Shown one piece after another: positions 32,201 through 43,824 of a stretch of 64,000 bases of DNA. The notes under the pieces were generated by a model. It searched no databases, was not told the DNA's origin, and worked only from the letters and a program-made list of their open reading frames with translations. The position numbers and the translations under genes were made by a program. The stretch spans positions 6,945,632-7,009,631 of the forward strand of contig CM119271.1 in the NCBI GenBank assembly GCA_051294375.1. Reading direction: 5' to 3'. The number at the start of each line of letters is the position of its first letter. Position 1 is the stretch's first letter. This DNA is from Paraspadella gotoi. Lineage: Eukaryota > Chaetognatha.

Positions 32201-35200
32201 CATCGGGACGATGATTCAGCAGGATATCGACTTGTTCAAAATTGATCTCGAAGAAATCGCCACCCAGGTCGTCGGCAGGGGCGAAAAGACCTTGGGCATT
32301 CTATTAAATCATGCGAGGGACACGAACATTTCCTTCTCCTATGGTAAAACCATCGACACCTTCCAGGTTCTAGCGGAATGGCTGGAAACAGGCCTGGAAG
32401 AACGGCTTCTTTTATATTCTCTTTGGGACAAGAAAGATCGATCCAGCCTAGTCATTCACATTACTCAAAGCGTTCATTATGAGCAACCGCCGTTTGAGTT
32501 CGAAATGGATCTCATTTCTCTGCAGGATTTAATCGAGGACGACAACGATCATTATTTTTGGCAACTGATGCGTCACCTGGAAATAGACCTTGAAGAAAAG
32601 AATTGCATCACGCCCATTTTCGCGCAAAACTTTTTGAAAATATCGACTTACACGTCGTTCGCTGCCGTCCAGAGACTCGCTCGTCGTTTCCTTGCCCGTG
32701 ATAACCAAGACGCCCTCTCTACCTTCAAATTGATCTCCGAGTGGTTTCGCTTGTCTGACGAGGAGCGTACTTCACTGTGCCACGACTGGATGCGCGACCG
32801 AGTGGATGTTCTTTGGCGGAAGAAAGTAATTGATCTCCGCGAGAGAATCGTAGCAAGGAAAGGTGCGGCCTTAGAGGATGATCTGCCTCCAATCCCTTCG
32901 CACACCGTCCTCGTGCCTAAGATCCGTCGGGGCCGGCCGCCTCGTTGTCAAGAGGATCCTCCAGCTGAAGCGAACGAGTCTCTGTCGTCAGAAACGACCA
33001 AGGGGGAAGGGGACAACAGAGATGGTTCTGCGGTCGAGCTTTCGACTGCACAAGCTGTTGATCAAGGTGTCCAGCCAGCCTCCGAGTCAAGCGACGAAAC
33101 AGCTGACGAGCCGGCGGTTTCCTTTTTCGCTTCCGGCCGTCCTCGAAGAAAGGCAACGAAGATTAACAATTATAAAAAGATGCAGGATGGTGGTCTGGAT
33201 CTCGATGAGGATGATCAAGACGAGAGCGACATCAAATCCCCGGGAATCGATTTCGTCGCCGAGGAATTCCCCCGCGAAAAACCGGCGATGAAGAGGCGCC
33301 AAAGGGAAAAGAATTACTCGAGAAAAGTCGAGTCCACAGCGAAAAAAGCCAAGACTCCCGAAACTATCTTCGTCAATGAAAAGGGAACAGTCACCTTTAC
33401 CACAGTCGACGGCAAGCAAGTGTTGTTGGTGATGCAAAGAAAGGATGCTTCAGCTGACCTGGATGTCGCCCAAAACGATCTAAAGGCCACGATATTGGAG
33501 GACGAAGTCGAAGAGGATAGAGTGGAATCGCCACGACCTCCCGACTCAGTCGAAAACGTCAACGGCTCTGAAGAAAACGAAGAAGTCGTTCCTCAATCTG
33601 AAATGCCCAAATTTTCCTGTCACTCTTGTGAAAAAAAATTTGATAAAATTTCCGACCTTCTCGGTCACGTGAAACAACACTCCGTCCCGAAAAATTACTA
33701 TTGTCATCTCTGCAACTCGAGTTTCGTTAATTTGAGTGGGCTGAAGAAGCATCGCCGCATCAATTGTGGTCGAAGAAAAAACTTGTTGACGCGGAGTAAG
33801 CTTTCGAACTCGTTGATTCCCAATCGAAAACTTTTTAAAAGTTATCCGTGTGCGAAGTGCGGAACGATATTTCCTCGTGCCTCGACCTTAAAGGAGCATC
33901 TCGGCCGAGTTCATAATGTCGCTCAGGTGTCCGCTCAAGAATCGGCGAGACCAAATTACGATGGCGATGAGGTTGTCTTCTCAAAGCCGCAACAGTTAAC
34001 GAGCGTTGGAACGGCGGACTCGGTTACTAACACGGACGTAGATTCGGGGAATGTCGATTCGAATCTTGATTTGCATAATGGAATCGAGCTCCCAAAAGAG
34101 AACCCTCAGAAAGAGTCAGTGCATTCTTGCAAAATTTGCGGAAAAGTTCTTGCCACGCGGATGGGTCTGCGCGGTCATGTGGTTTCCGTCCACAAAAAAC
34201 TAAAGCTCCAGTCTTGTCCCGTTTGTAAAAAGACGATGAGTTCTTCACAAAATATGAAACGACATCTTAGAACCCACACAGGGGAGAAAAGGTTTCAGTG
34301 CGACGTTTGCTTACAGTTTTTTACCGAAAAGAAATCCATGCAGGTTCACCGACGCCTTCACACGGGCGAACGACCGTACAAATGTGAGTCTTGCGGTAAA
34401 ACCTTCGTCCAGAGTGGCACTTACCTAATTCATAAAAAAACTCACGAAGAGCAAAAAAAATTTCGGTGTGAGAAGTGTTACAAGTTTTTTAAAACTAATC
34501 GACACTTGAAAAACCATTCGCGCTACCACGACATTCCCGACTCGGCCAGGCCCTTTCAGTGCGTCACTTGCCCCAAAGGCTTTTTTTCCAAAGACGATCT
34601 CGGTCGGCATAAAGTCACACACTTTGATAAAATCTCTTTCGTCTGCCACGTTTGTCACGAGTCATTCCCGGAAAGGGACAAGTTACTCATTCACATGGCT
34701 TCTCACTCGGAAGCCGTTGCGCATTGTGATATTTGCGGCGTTCAGTACCAGGACTATTTGAATTTTTTGAGCGTCGTCAAACACAAAAAGTCTCATGGAG
34801 TAGTTTACGTCATCGGCGACCTGGAAAATGTTCCTGTGACGAACTCGTTATTTCCCGAAGTCACTCAATTGTTCGATAGTGACACGTCGAAATTGACCCA
34901 AGTGGGCGCGACTGACGTGTTTGCCAATGACGGTTGTTCAATTCCATGGGATTGCAGTCGGACTAACGATTCTTTGGTGACAGAATTACCGGCTGTTGCT
35001 CCATCGACGACTGTGATAGAGCAACTGGATTCCGAGGTTTTTACTGTTCAAATGAGTGACGAAGTGACGTCGCAACTCAATGACAAACTTCAAAATGCTT
35101 CTGTGGATGTATGCTTAGGAAATGAGCTAACTGACTTGTCTCGCTTTGTCACCGTGCAGGACGCCAGTGGACAAATTTTCAATGTTCAACTGGACGATAA

Positions 35201-35300
35201 TCGGCTTCTTCCTGATTTTTTACCCTCGAATTCTAATTTGGCTGAAGACGGGATCAGTTCCGAAAAAATATTACAGGGACAAGAAATAGCTTTTTTTTAG
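29284..35300 (+). CDS. Large nuclear protein with six CUT-like repeats, an AT-hook and eleven C2H2 zinc fingers
   Basis: Exons 29284-29455 and 29521-35300, 1983 residues. The N-terminal ~300 residues are acidic and disordered. Six related ~80-residue repeats follow, near residues 361, 549, 697, 793, 951 and 1066. Their pattern is IA-x2-IE-x2-LxxYxI-x-Q-x2-F, then SELL/SQML/SEIM, then RRMxxWLxxxxEER...W. This resembles the CUT domain helices, although the third-helix region is variable and repeats 4-6 are weak. An AT-hook-like RRGRPPR lies near 1195. Eleven C2H2 fingers lie between about 1421 and 1818, the middle ones with TGEKR/TGERP linkers. No homeodomain is visible. It is probably a DNA-binding regulator. 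I do not know a described family with this order, and no orthologue is named. Confidence 0.85.
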
Positions 35301-35824
35301 TATTTTATGTTTTGGTCCATGAAATCACTTGAAAATTCGAGATTCAATATTTTTTTTAATTAATTCAATAAATTTTGAAGAACCGTAAGGTAAAAAGCTT
35401 TTCGTCTCAAAAGAACGATATTTGATAATAAATACTTACAACAATAGAAAATGTCCGTGTTGCTAGGTAAATATTCTTGATAGGTAAGTTCAAATTATAT
35501 TTTTGTTTCAATTCCAGTCTTCAGGTGGTTTTTAAAAAGTTAGCAGCATTAAAGGAATTTAATGGTATAATTAGAATTTCAAGTCGTAGAACCTCAGTAT
35601 TAAAATTTTTAAAAAATTGATTAATCCTACAATACATGTGTTTTAACTTAAGCGAATTTGTGCTGATTTCTTTTTTCATATTAGTTTACAAAATGTTTTA
35701 TACGAATCATTTGCTTTGTTATTGCATTATTTATTTGACACCATTTTTTAGGTCACGTCGGTAGTTTGAAGCGGCATGCCAATCGATTTATTGTCGTGAG
35801 AGAGGCAAATGATTCTCGCTCCAA
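35301..35824. other. Spacer before PERK
   Basis: AT-rich, with a poly(A) signal AATAAA at 35367-35372 for the preceding gene and an acceptor-like CATTTTTTAG ending at 35751, 73 bases before the PERK ATG. Confidence 0.5.
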
Positions 35825-38800
35825 ATGCCCGTAAAAATTCGATTCGTTTTATTTTTCTTCGTTGCCTTTTTGCTCGTCCTTTGTCAGTTCGCTCACTCAC
35901 TCGCCGCTAACTTCGACGCCGAAAATACCGAAGCAGTTTTCAATTCCTCCTTCGAAGATCGGCTCGACGATGAAGGCGTCATTGTTGTCGACGACCTGAT
36001 TTTTAAAGACGCTCGTTCCGAATCTCTTCCGACCGAAATCCACGATGCAACTACATCTTTCGATTCTTCCGTCTCCTCGGTTAAAAAACATAACCCTCCC
36101 TGCTTCCCCAATGACGTCCTGCTCGTTAGCACACTGGACGGAAAAATCACCGCCCTCGATCTCAAGACTTTGGAGAACGGTGCCTTGTGGTCGGTCGACA
36201 CGGGCACATCCGCCCGTTCTTTACCCGAGCCATTGCTCTCTTCCTCGACGGGCAAGATCGTTTCGGGCAACAACTGGATCGTGCCTTCTTTGGACGGGAT
36301 GCTTTACAAGTTTTACACCGTTACGGACGACGGTGGCCAAAGCATTCTCCGGAGCACGGCTATTAGCTCCGACGAGATCCTCGACCGTTCTATGAGACTG
36401 GAGGACGGGGCCACGGACACCACCATCTATGGGGGAAAGGAAACTACCGTGATCGGCGTAAACGCGCGCAACGGTCTCACGTGCTACTTTTGCGACGGCG
36501 GCTCGGGCGACGCCTCCTGCTCTGCCGACAGCACGGACCGCCGAGACTGCGGGTTGGCCGACGATGACGATCTCATCGTTATTCGACGAGTCACTTATTC
36601 CGTCAAGGCGCTTAAGACGAGGACGGGGGAGCAATGGTGGAATTATAGCGTGGCCCAAAATCATCTCCGCTTGGAAGACGGTTCCGTCGTTGACATTCCC
36701 TCCACCGCCGCGAGGAAAAACGTTGTCATTTCCACGTGCGGACATGCTGATACTCATCCGCGTGACGGCGCCAAGGCTGCCGACGAACAGAAATCGCTTC
36801 GTTTCCGCATTCTCGACGGACGCGTCATCGACGATGCGGGTCGACAATTCCACTTTGGCGTCCCGATCGCCGACGCTTGGCTGGTATCCAAGGGAAAACT
36901 CACCCCAGTTAATCTTTTCGACTCAAAAGTTGTCGAGATAGACGCCAATCGCGAACCTTCCAACTTTCTCACCTTTCTTGGTTGCTATCAAGAACAGTAT
37001 TACTTGCAACATTCCACCGCACTCAGTCATCTCTTGTCCCTTCGCAGCACACGCCAGAATCAGCAACAGCAATTGGAATGGTCGCGGGTTGCAGGACGTG
37101 ACATCGAGCACGATGAGAACAATTCCGAATTACCGTCCATTAGTGCTTCCGAACGTAAAGGACGATCTACGGTGCTCGTGTCTGACAAAATGACGGCTCT
37201 TGCAGTCCACGCTCCGTCCATCCTGCCCGGAGTTTACCTCTCGCCGGCCAACGAGCGTCGTCTTGAAATAGAGCTTTCAAAGTTGTCGGGGCAATCTCGA
37301 TTCTGGCGCCAGATTCTTCGTGTCCGCGACTTTTGGATTTCCCACACGTACGCGGCATCGGTGGGCATTGTGACTTCCGTTCTTAGTTTAGTCGTGAGCT
37401 TTTTCGTACTACGTCTGAAAAAAATGAGGGTCGTGTCATTGAGCCAGTCTTTGGCCAAAGGGCCGTCGTTTTCTGACTCTGGTTTCGACTCCCTCATTCG
37501 CGAGACTCGATCCCTCGGTGGATTCCGTTCCTTGCCCGTTCTTCAAGTCACTCCGCCGAGGACGACGACGATCAATATGCCGTCCCCTTCTCTCGTCGAG
37601 CCGTTGTCGGTGAACGCTGCGAGCTCCGACTTTGAGTCTCGCTTCTACCAAGACTTCGAGCCGGTCGCCTGCCTGGGAAAGGGCGGTTTCGGCGTGGTGT
37701 TCGAGGCGCGAAACAAGCTGGATGACTGCTGCTACGCAATCAAGAGGGTGGCGCTAAAGAATAAGCCCGAGTCGAAGGAACGCGTGATGAGAGAGGTGAA
37801 GGCGCTGGCCAAGCTCGACCATCACGGGGTCGTCCGGTATTATCAAGCCTGGTTCGAATCCCCACCCGTTGGTTGGGACGATCCGTTCATGTCCCGCGTC
37901 GATGTCAGCAGCGAACCTTTTACGGCGACGACGAGCGAACGGAAGACTTCAAAAACCGACAACAAAGCGACGGAGGCCGGGCAAGGGGACAGGCCGAGTT
38001 TGGAGGGAAATCGTTATCAGTCCGTCGCTACCAGTAAGTTAATCTTCAACAACGCAGACGTTTTCGACGATTTCGCTCCTCTTGATCCAGTTTTCTCGAC
38101 GGAATTTACGGAGAGCAGCGGCGAGATTTCCTTCCGAGTCAGCAACGACAACGATTCCGATTCTACCAACGCGAAGTCACCAACTCTGACTCGGCTAAGC
38201 AGCGACAGCGGCGTGCCCCCGCCCCATCCCACGACAGTGTCGAAAGATTCTCTCGACGTGGTTTTCGAGCTTTCGACTGGAAAAGACGGCGATGGCACCG
38301 CTTTCACGCGAGAGAGTAGCGTTGGAAGTAACCTTCCGAACTTTTTTCAAAAGGACGACGACGAAATCGAGGATGATTTCGGTCCGCGCGGTTTCTTTCC
38401 GGTCGTCTCTTCCGATTCGCCCGAAAAGAAAAAGGACAAAACGGAAAAGATTTTCCTCTACATACAGATGCAACTGTGCAAGAAGGAAACTCTCAAGGAC
38501 TGGTTGCGGGACAATATGGAACGAGATCACCGACACGTGTTGGATATTTTTGTTCAGATATTGGATACCGTTCAGTTTCTCCACGCAGGCGGACTCATTC
38601 ACAGGGATATAAAGCCCTCGAATATTTTTTTCGCTGCTGCTGATGGAACCGTCAAAATAGGAGTGAGTTTTCGTAATGAAACATTTAAAGGAACTTTGAG
38701 GTTCGTATTTGAAACAATACAATTTTTATTCTGACCCCAGGATTTCGGTCTTGTCACCGATGCGGCGATTGAAGAAAACCAGGAAGCCGAAGCTCTTTCT

Positions 38801-39325
38801 TCATTCGGCGCGCCTTTTTCGCAGCGCCAACACACGGATCAAGTCGGCACTAAACTGTACATGAGTCCCGAGCAGGCCTCAGGAAAAAATTACTGCCAAA
38901 AGGTAGACATTTATTCGTTGGGAATCGTGCTCTTCGAGCTACTTAATCCCTTCGCCACGGAGATGGAGAGAGGCCGAACGCTGCTCGCCTTGCGTCAGGA
39001 TCGCCTCGTCCCCGAAACACTCCGTCGCGAGAAGAAGAAAGAAACGGGGCTGGTGCTGCAGATGATTCACCCCGATCCCGATCGTCGTCCCTCGGCGGAG
39101 GAAGTCAAGGAAGTCGTGGAAGAGTTGGAGATGGAATTGTTCGGCGTTGAAGGATCTTTGCCGAGGGGGTCGAGTCGACGGAGGCGAGGCTCGTTGTCTC
39201 GCTGTTCTGGGCGCTCTAGTCGGTCGGTGGGAAGCGGCTCGGCCGGTGGATCGGATGAGAGCCAAGAATTTGGATCCTCATCGTCTAAGCTTGAGGGTTT
39301 TGCAAAGTGCAATCCCAACGGTTGA
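35825..39325 (+). CDS. EIF2AK3: PERK, ER-stress eIF2-alpha kinase
   Basis: Exons 35825-38662 and 38741-39325, 1140 residues. PERK senses unfolded protein in the ER lumen and phosphorylates eIF2alpha. The sequence shows a signal peptide (hydrophobic 6-26), a luminal beta-propeller-like sensor (VLLVSTLDGKITALD, PSLDGMLYKF, GGKETTVIGVNA), a membrane helix near 507-530, and a cytosolic kinase. The kinase has CLGKGGFGVVFEARN, YAIKRV, VMREVKALAKLDHHGVVRYYQAW, a ~170-residue acidic kinase insert typical of PERK, IQMQLCKKETLKDWL, HRDIKPSNIFF, DFGLVTDA, VGTKLYMSPEQ and VDIYSLGIVLFELL. The intron falls exactly before the DFG Asp. The C-terminal tail is Arg/Ser-rich. The luminal domain excludes the cytosolic eIF2alpha kinases. 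Confidence 0.94.
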
Positions 39326-39645
39326 AGAAAAAAACCGAGGCGAATCTTGCTTTTGAAAGAGTTTGTGGTCTAATTTATCGACTATTTAGATGTGTTTGAA
39401 TTAAACGCTTTTTCGTTTGTACGCTTGTTTAGCAGGAAAATAGCAGATGACAAATATTTACATTGTTTTTTGAAACTATTATCCTTAATTGAACTTCCGC
39501 TTTGAAAATATTTGTACGAGTTTTTTTCTTCGAATTCGGGAATTTATAGTTTTTGTTACACAATTCGCAGATTTAATTTAGCGTGTCATATAGCCTCTTC
39601 ACATAAATTAACAATCAACCGGCAAAAAAAAGGAGGAAATAAACT
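39326..39645. other. PERK-CCT4 spacer
   Basis: 320 AT-rich bases. An acceptor-like ACAATTCGCAG ends at 39570, 75 bases before the CCT4 start. Nothing else seen. Confidence 0.45.
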
Positions 39646-42256
39646 ATGGCTGAACAAGGAAAAAGTTACGCCAAAGCGGCAAAGTCGTCGAGCTCTTTGG
39701 GCAGCAAAGGGGCCGCCGGTGGCGTCGGCTCTAAGCCTAAGGATCCTTCGTCCAATCAATTTCAAGACCGCGACAAACCCACTCAAGTGAGGTACGGTAA
39801 TATCACCGCGGCCAAGGCCGTCGCCGACGCCATTCGCACCAGTTTGGGTCCCAAGGGGATGGACAAGATGATTCAGGCCGGAAATGGAGACGTCACCATC
39901 ACCAACGACGGAGCGACGATCCTCAAACAGATGGAGGTAAGATCGATTGACTTTCTAAACGAGTTATTTTTTTTTGAAAATGTATTTCTATAATATTAAC
40001 CGTCAATGTTTATTTTCGCTGTTTATAACTTTTCCCAATATTTGTCGAAATGAAACTATTTTAATTTAAAGGTTATTCATCCTGCGGCAAAGATGCTGGT
40101 AGAATTATCTAAGGCGCAAGATATCGAGGCTGGAGACGGGACCACCTCTGTGGTCGTTCTTGCTGGAAGTCTTCTCGACGCTTCGTCCAGGCTTTTGGAC
40201 AAAGGTTAGGGAACAACTTCGATTGAAATTCGTTTCAAGCGAAACTGCTTAATAATCAGTAGTCATGTAAGTTCGCGCATATCAATTTAATGTAATATTA
40301 CCGCTACACCTTCACCCGACCGTCATCTTCCCCAAATTAGGACTCCATCCCACGACAATCTCGGACGCCTTTCAGTCCGCGGCGGAAAAGTGCGTGGACA
40401 TTTTGATGGATATGTCGACGCCTGTCGATCTCAACGATAAGCAGTCTCTGCTCAAAAGCGCTTCCACCTCTCTCAATTCCAAAGTCGTCAGCCAGCATTC
40501 GTCTCTCCTCGCCCCTATGGCGGTGGACGCGGTGCTCGAAGTGAGTTTTCTATGGGGAATTAATAAAGGTTTGAGGTGTACTCGTGTTAAACTTAAAATA
40601 TGAAACTTTAGTGACGCAAAAAGGCAAGAAGACAACTTAGTGACGACGACCCTCTTGACGTCGACGAACTAACCACTTGATCGTGCATCTATCCACAAAA
40701 CCACATTTATTCATTTCCCTTTCCCCGAAGAATTGTTTACTCAAATTTATTCGCGGTTAAAAAGATTACCCGGGACTTTCAGATCGTCGCCGACCAGGCT
40801 GTCTCCACAAACGTTGATCTGAAAGACATAAAGATAATCAAGAAGTTGGGCGGAACCGTCGACGACTCGGAGATGATTCAGGGGGTTGTTTTCGACTCCA
40901 AGGCAGCCGGCAGCGGCGGCGTCACTCGCGTGGAAAAGGCCAAAATCGGTCTCATCCAGTTTTGCCTTTCGCCTCCTAAAACGGATATGGAGAACAACGT
41001 CATTGTCTCCGATTATACTCAGATGGACAGGGTCCTTCGAGAGGAGAGGTCGGTTCGATATGTTAGAGGAAGACGAATATTAAATTATTTACGACTAAAC
41101 TAATTGATTCAACTTGAAAAAAAAAATTCTAACTTTCTCAAATTAACCAATTCTAGAGCCTACATCCTCGATCTGGTGAAGAAGATAAAAAAGGCCGGGT
41201 GCAACGTGTTGATAATCCAGAAATCAATTCTTCGCGACGCCGTCAACGATATGGCGCTCCACTTCTTATCTAAGATGAAGATTCTCACAGTGACCAACGT
41301 CGAGCGCGAGGACGTGGAGTTTTATTGCAAGAGCCTTGGTTGCAAACCCATCGCCTCCATCGATCATTTCACTCCGGAAATGCTTGGCACCGCGGAGATG
41401 GTTGAGGAAATTCAGGCCGGCAGCGGAAAGATCGTCAAGGTTAGCTTACCATCTTAACTATGTAATCAGCAATAATCTTGATTTTTTAGAAAAAAATATT
41501 TTAGGAATATTTTTTTAATTAATTTATTATTAAATCGCATTTTAATTTTCCACAGGTTTCCGGCATTACTTCGCCTTCGGCTGGCAAGACAGTTTCCATC
41601 CTTCTTCGCGGTTCCAACAAGCTCGTCCTCGACGAGGCCGACCGGTCTCTGCACGACGCGCTCTGCGTCATACGCTGCTTGGTCAAACGACGCGCTCTCA
41701 TCGCCGGCGGAGGTGCTCCCGAGACTGAGATGAGCCTGAAACTGATGGAGCTCGCTCGTGGCCTCTCCGGCATGGAGCAGTACTGCTTCCGCGCCTACGC
41801 GGAGGCGCTCGAGATAATCCCGTACACGTTGGCCGAAAACGCTGGCCTCAATCCAATCGAAACCGTGACGGAGTTGCGAAACAAGCACAGTCTCGGTAAG
41901 TGGCCGAAATCACCATGATTAAATAACTACTGGTTTGGGGACTCGAACCCGTTTTGTTTCTTCGTCTCGCTTTTCGAATCTTTTTGGGGTCAGTACGTCC
42001 AATTTTTTCTCTTTCAAGTAACTAAAATTTCTTCAAAAATTGTGTTTATTTAAAATATTTTAAATTGCTCTTTGTCTTTATCTTTTTGTAATTAGGCGAA
42101 CGAACGGCTGGAATTAACGTTCGAAAAGGTTGCATCACCAACATTCTGGAAGAAAATGTCGTCCAGCCGGTTCTCGTCTGCACCACTGCGATAACCCAAG
42201 CGACCGAAACCATTCGGGCCATTCTAAAAATTGATGATATCGTTCAGTGTCGCTAA
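39646..42256 (+). CDS. CCT4: T-complex protein 1 subunit delta (CCT4)
   Basis: Seven exons: 39646-39936, 40072-40204, 40341-40540, 40783-41048, 41157-41439, 41556-41895, 42096-42256, giving 557 residues. CCT4 is one of eight subunits of the cytosolic TRiC/CCT chaperonin that folds actin, tubulin and WD40 proteins. Group II chaperonin motifs are present: [41 protein letters not shown] and, in the C-terminal equatorial part, [12 protein letters not shown]. Delta-specific similarity runs throughout: [47 protein letters not shown] and the end ILKIDDIV. The N-terminus has a Ser/Gly/Ala-rich extension of about 35 residues before FQDRDKP. Confidence 0.95.
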
Positions 42257-42534
42257 TCACTTGTTGACTGCACCAAGAGCTTAGACCAATTTTCAGACTT
42301 CAGAGTTGAAAGCATGCCTTAATTTCGCGAAGTTATTGTCTGTTGCTGTGATGGAGGCTATAACAAAAAATGCACGCTGTTTTTTAAGAAACTATTTCCA
42401 AATATTTTTAATTTAAACAGATAGTTATATGTTAAAATTATTTTCTCTTTTTTTTTATTCAAGGCCATTTAAAATTGTACGTGAATTTCAGAAAAAAACT
42501 TGAACTAAAAAAGTGTTTTAAAAAATCCGCTAAA

Positions 42535-43824
42535 ATGGGAAATATTCACACGGTGGGACCCAACGAGGCCTTGGTCATATCTGGAGGTTGTTTCGGCTCA
42601 ACAGGGAAGAAAAAGGTTATCGGAGGCTGGGGCTGGGCTTGGTGGCTCGTCACCGATGTGCAGAAGCTGTCTCTCGAAGTGATGACCCTCAACCCGATTT
42701 GCGAGAGCGTGGAAACCTCTGAGGGCGTCCCTCTCACAGTCACCGGCGTCGCCCAGTGCAAAGTTTTGACGGAGAACGAGCTTCTCGACACGGCCCTCGA
42801 ACAATTCTTGGGAAAATCCCCCAGCCAGATTCAAGACGTCATCCTCCAGACGCTGGAGGGCCACTTGCGCGCTATCCTCGGAACCCTGACCGTGGAGCAG
42901 ATCTATCAGGATCGCGACCGGTTTGCTCAACTCGTCCGTGAAGTGGCTTCCCCGGACGTCGGCAAGATGGGAATAGAGATCCTGTCCTTCACCATCAAGG
43001 ACGTCTATGACCGCGTCGATTACCTCGCCTCCTTAGGCAAGGCGCAAACGGCCGCCGTGAAACGTGATGCAGACATCGGCGTCGCCGAGGCCAATCGAGA
43101 CGCTGGTATCCGAGAGGCCGAATGTGAAAAATCTCATATGGATGCCAAATTCCAAGCGGACACCAAGATCGCCAACAGCGAGCGCGAGTACAAGCTGCAG
43201 AAGGCCGCCTTCGACCAGGAAGTCAACACGGCCCGTGCCGACGCCGAGTTGGCCTACGAGCTTCAAGCGAACAAGGAAAAGCAGAAGATCCGCGGAGAAG
43301 AGATTGAGATCGAGATCGTTGAGCGGAAGAAGCAGATCGCCATCGAAGAGCAAGAGATCCTTCGCAAAGAGAAGGAGCTCACCTCCACGATCCGTCTTCC
43401 CGCCGAGGCCGAATCTTACCGCGTCGAGACGCTGGCCCAGGGCAAGCGCACGCAAACCGTCGAGGTCGCGCGCGCCGAAGCCGAGAAGATCAAAGCTATT
43501 GGCGGCGCCGAGGCCAGCGCCATTGAATCCGTGGGCAAGGCCGAGGCCGAACGGATGCGAATGAAGGCGGCCGCCTACAAGCAGTACGGAGAGGCCGCCA
43601 TGATGTCGCTCGTGCTGGAGGCGTTACCCAAGGTGGCCGCCGAGGTCTCCGCCCCGTTGTCCAAGGTCGACGAGATCGTGCTGCTTGGCGGAGACAGTCG
43701 CACGACGGCCGAGGTGACCAAGCTCATCTCGCAGCTTCCGCCCGCCGTTCAGGCCATCAGCGGTGTCGACATCTCTGGCGTATTGTCCAAGTTGCCGGGG
43801 GCTACTACCGCGACCGCGCATTAA
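42535..43824 (+). CDS. FLOT2: Flotillin-2 (reggie-1)
   Basis: Single exon, 429 residues; the start is MGNIHTVGPNEALV. Flotillins form hetero-oligomeric scaffolds on the inner leaflet of plasma-membrane microdomains and endosomes. The SPFH/PHB domain covers residues 5-180 (SGGCFGS, GGWGWAWWLVTD, QTLEGHLRAILGTLTVEQIYQDRD, MGIEILSFTIKDVYD). It is followed by the Glu-Ala/Lys-rich coiled-coil 'flotillin' domain (RDADIGVAEANRDAGIREAE, VERKKQIAIEEQEILRKEKEL). Gly2 for myristoylation is kept, but the usual Cys4 palmitoylation site is Ile; Cys19 is kept. The gene starts 278 bases after CCT4, with an acceptor-like GTGAATTTCAG ending at 42491. Confidence 0.94.
   Translation: MGNIHTVGPNEALVISGGCFGSTGKKKVIGGWGWAWWLVTDVQKLSLEVMTLNPICESVETSEGVPLTVTGVAQCKVLTENELLDTALEQFLGKSPSQIQDVILQTLEGHLRAILGTLTVEQIYQDRDRFAQLVREVASPDVGKMGIEILSFTIKDVYDRVDYLASLGKAQTAAVKRDADIGVAEANRDAGIREAECEKSHMDAKFQADTKIANSEREYKLQKAAFDQEVNTARADAELAYELQANKEKQKIRGEEIEIEIVERKKQIAIEEQEILRKEKELTSTIRLPAEAESYRVETLAQGKRTQTVEVARAEAEKIKAIGGAEASAIESVGKAEAERMRMKAAAYKQYGEAAMMSLVLEALPKVAAEVSAPLSKVDEIVLLGGDSRTTAEVTKLISQLPPAVQAISGVDISGVLSKLPGATTATAH

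Noticed and set aside
36221-36853. 210-codon minus-strand frame
   Set aside because: Antisense to the PERK luminal domain, which is clearly homologous on the plus strand.
41920-41965. tRNA-like GGTTCGAGTCCC on the minus strand in CCT4 intron 6
   Set aside because: The B-box match is exact, but the T stem pairs poorly and no A box, anticodon arm or acceptor stem can be built around it.
43033-43564. Overlapping frames on both strands inside flotillin-2
   Set aside because: Shadows of the coiled-coil region. Only the flotillin frame has homology.
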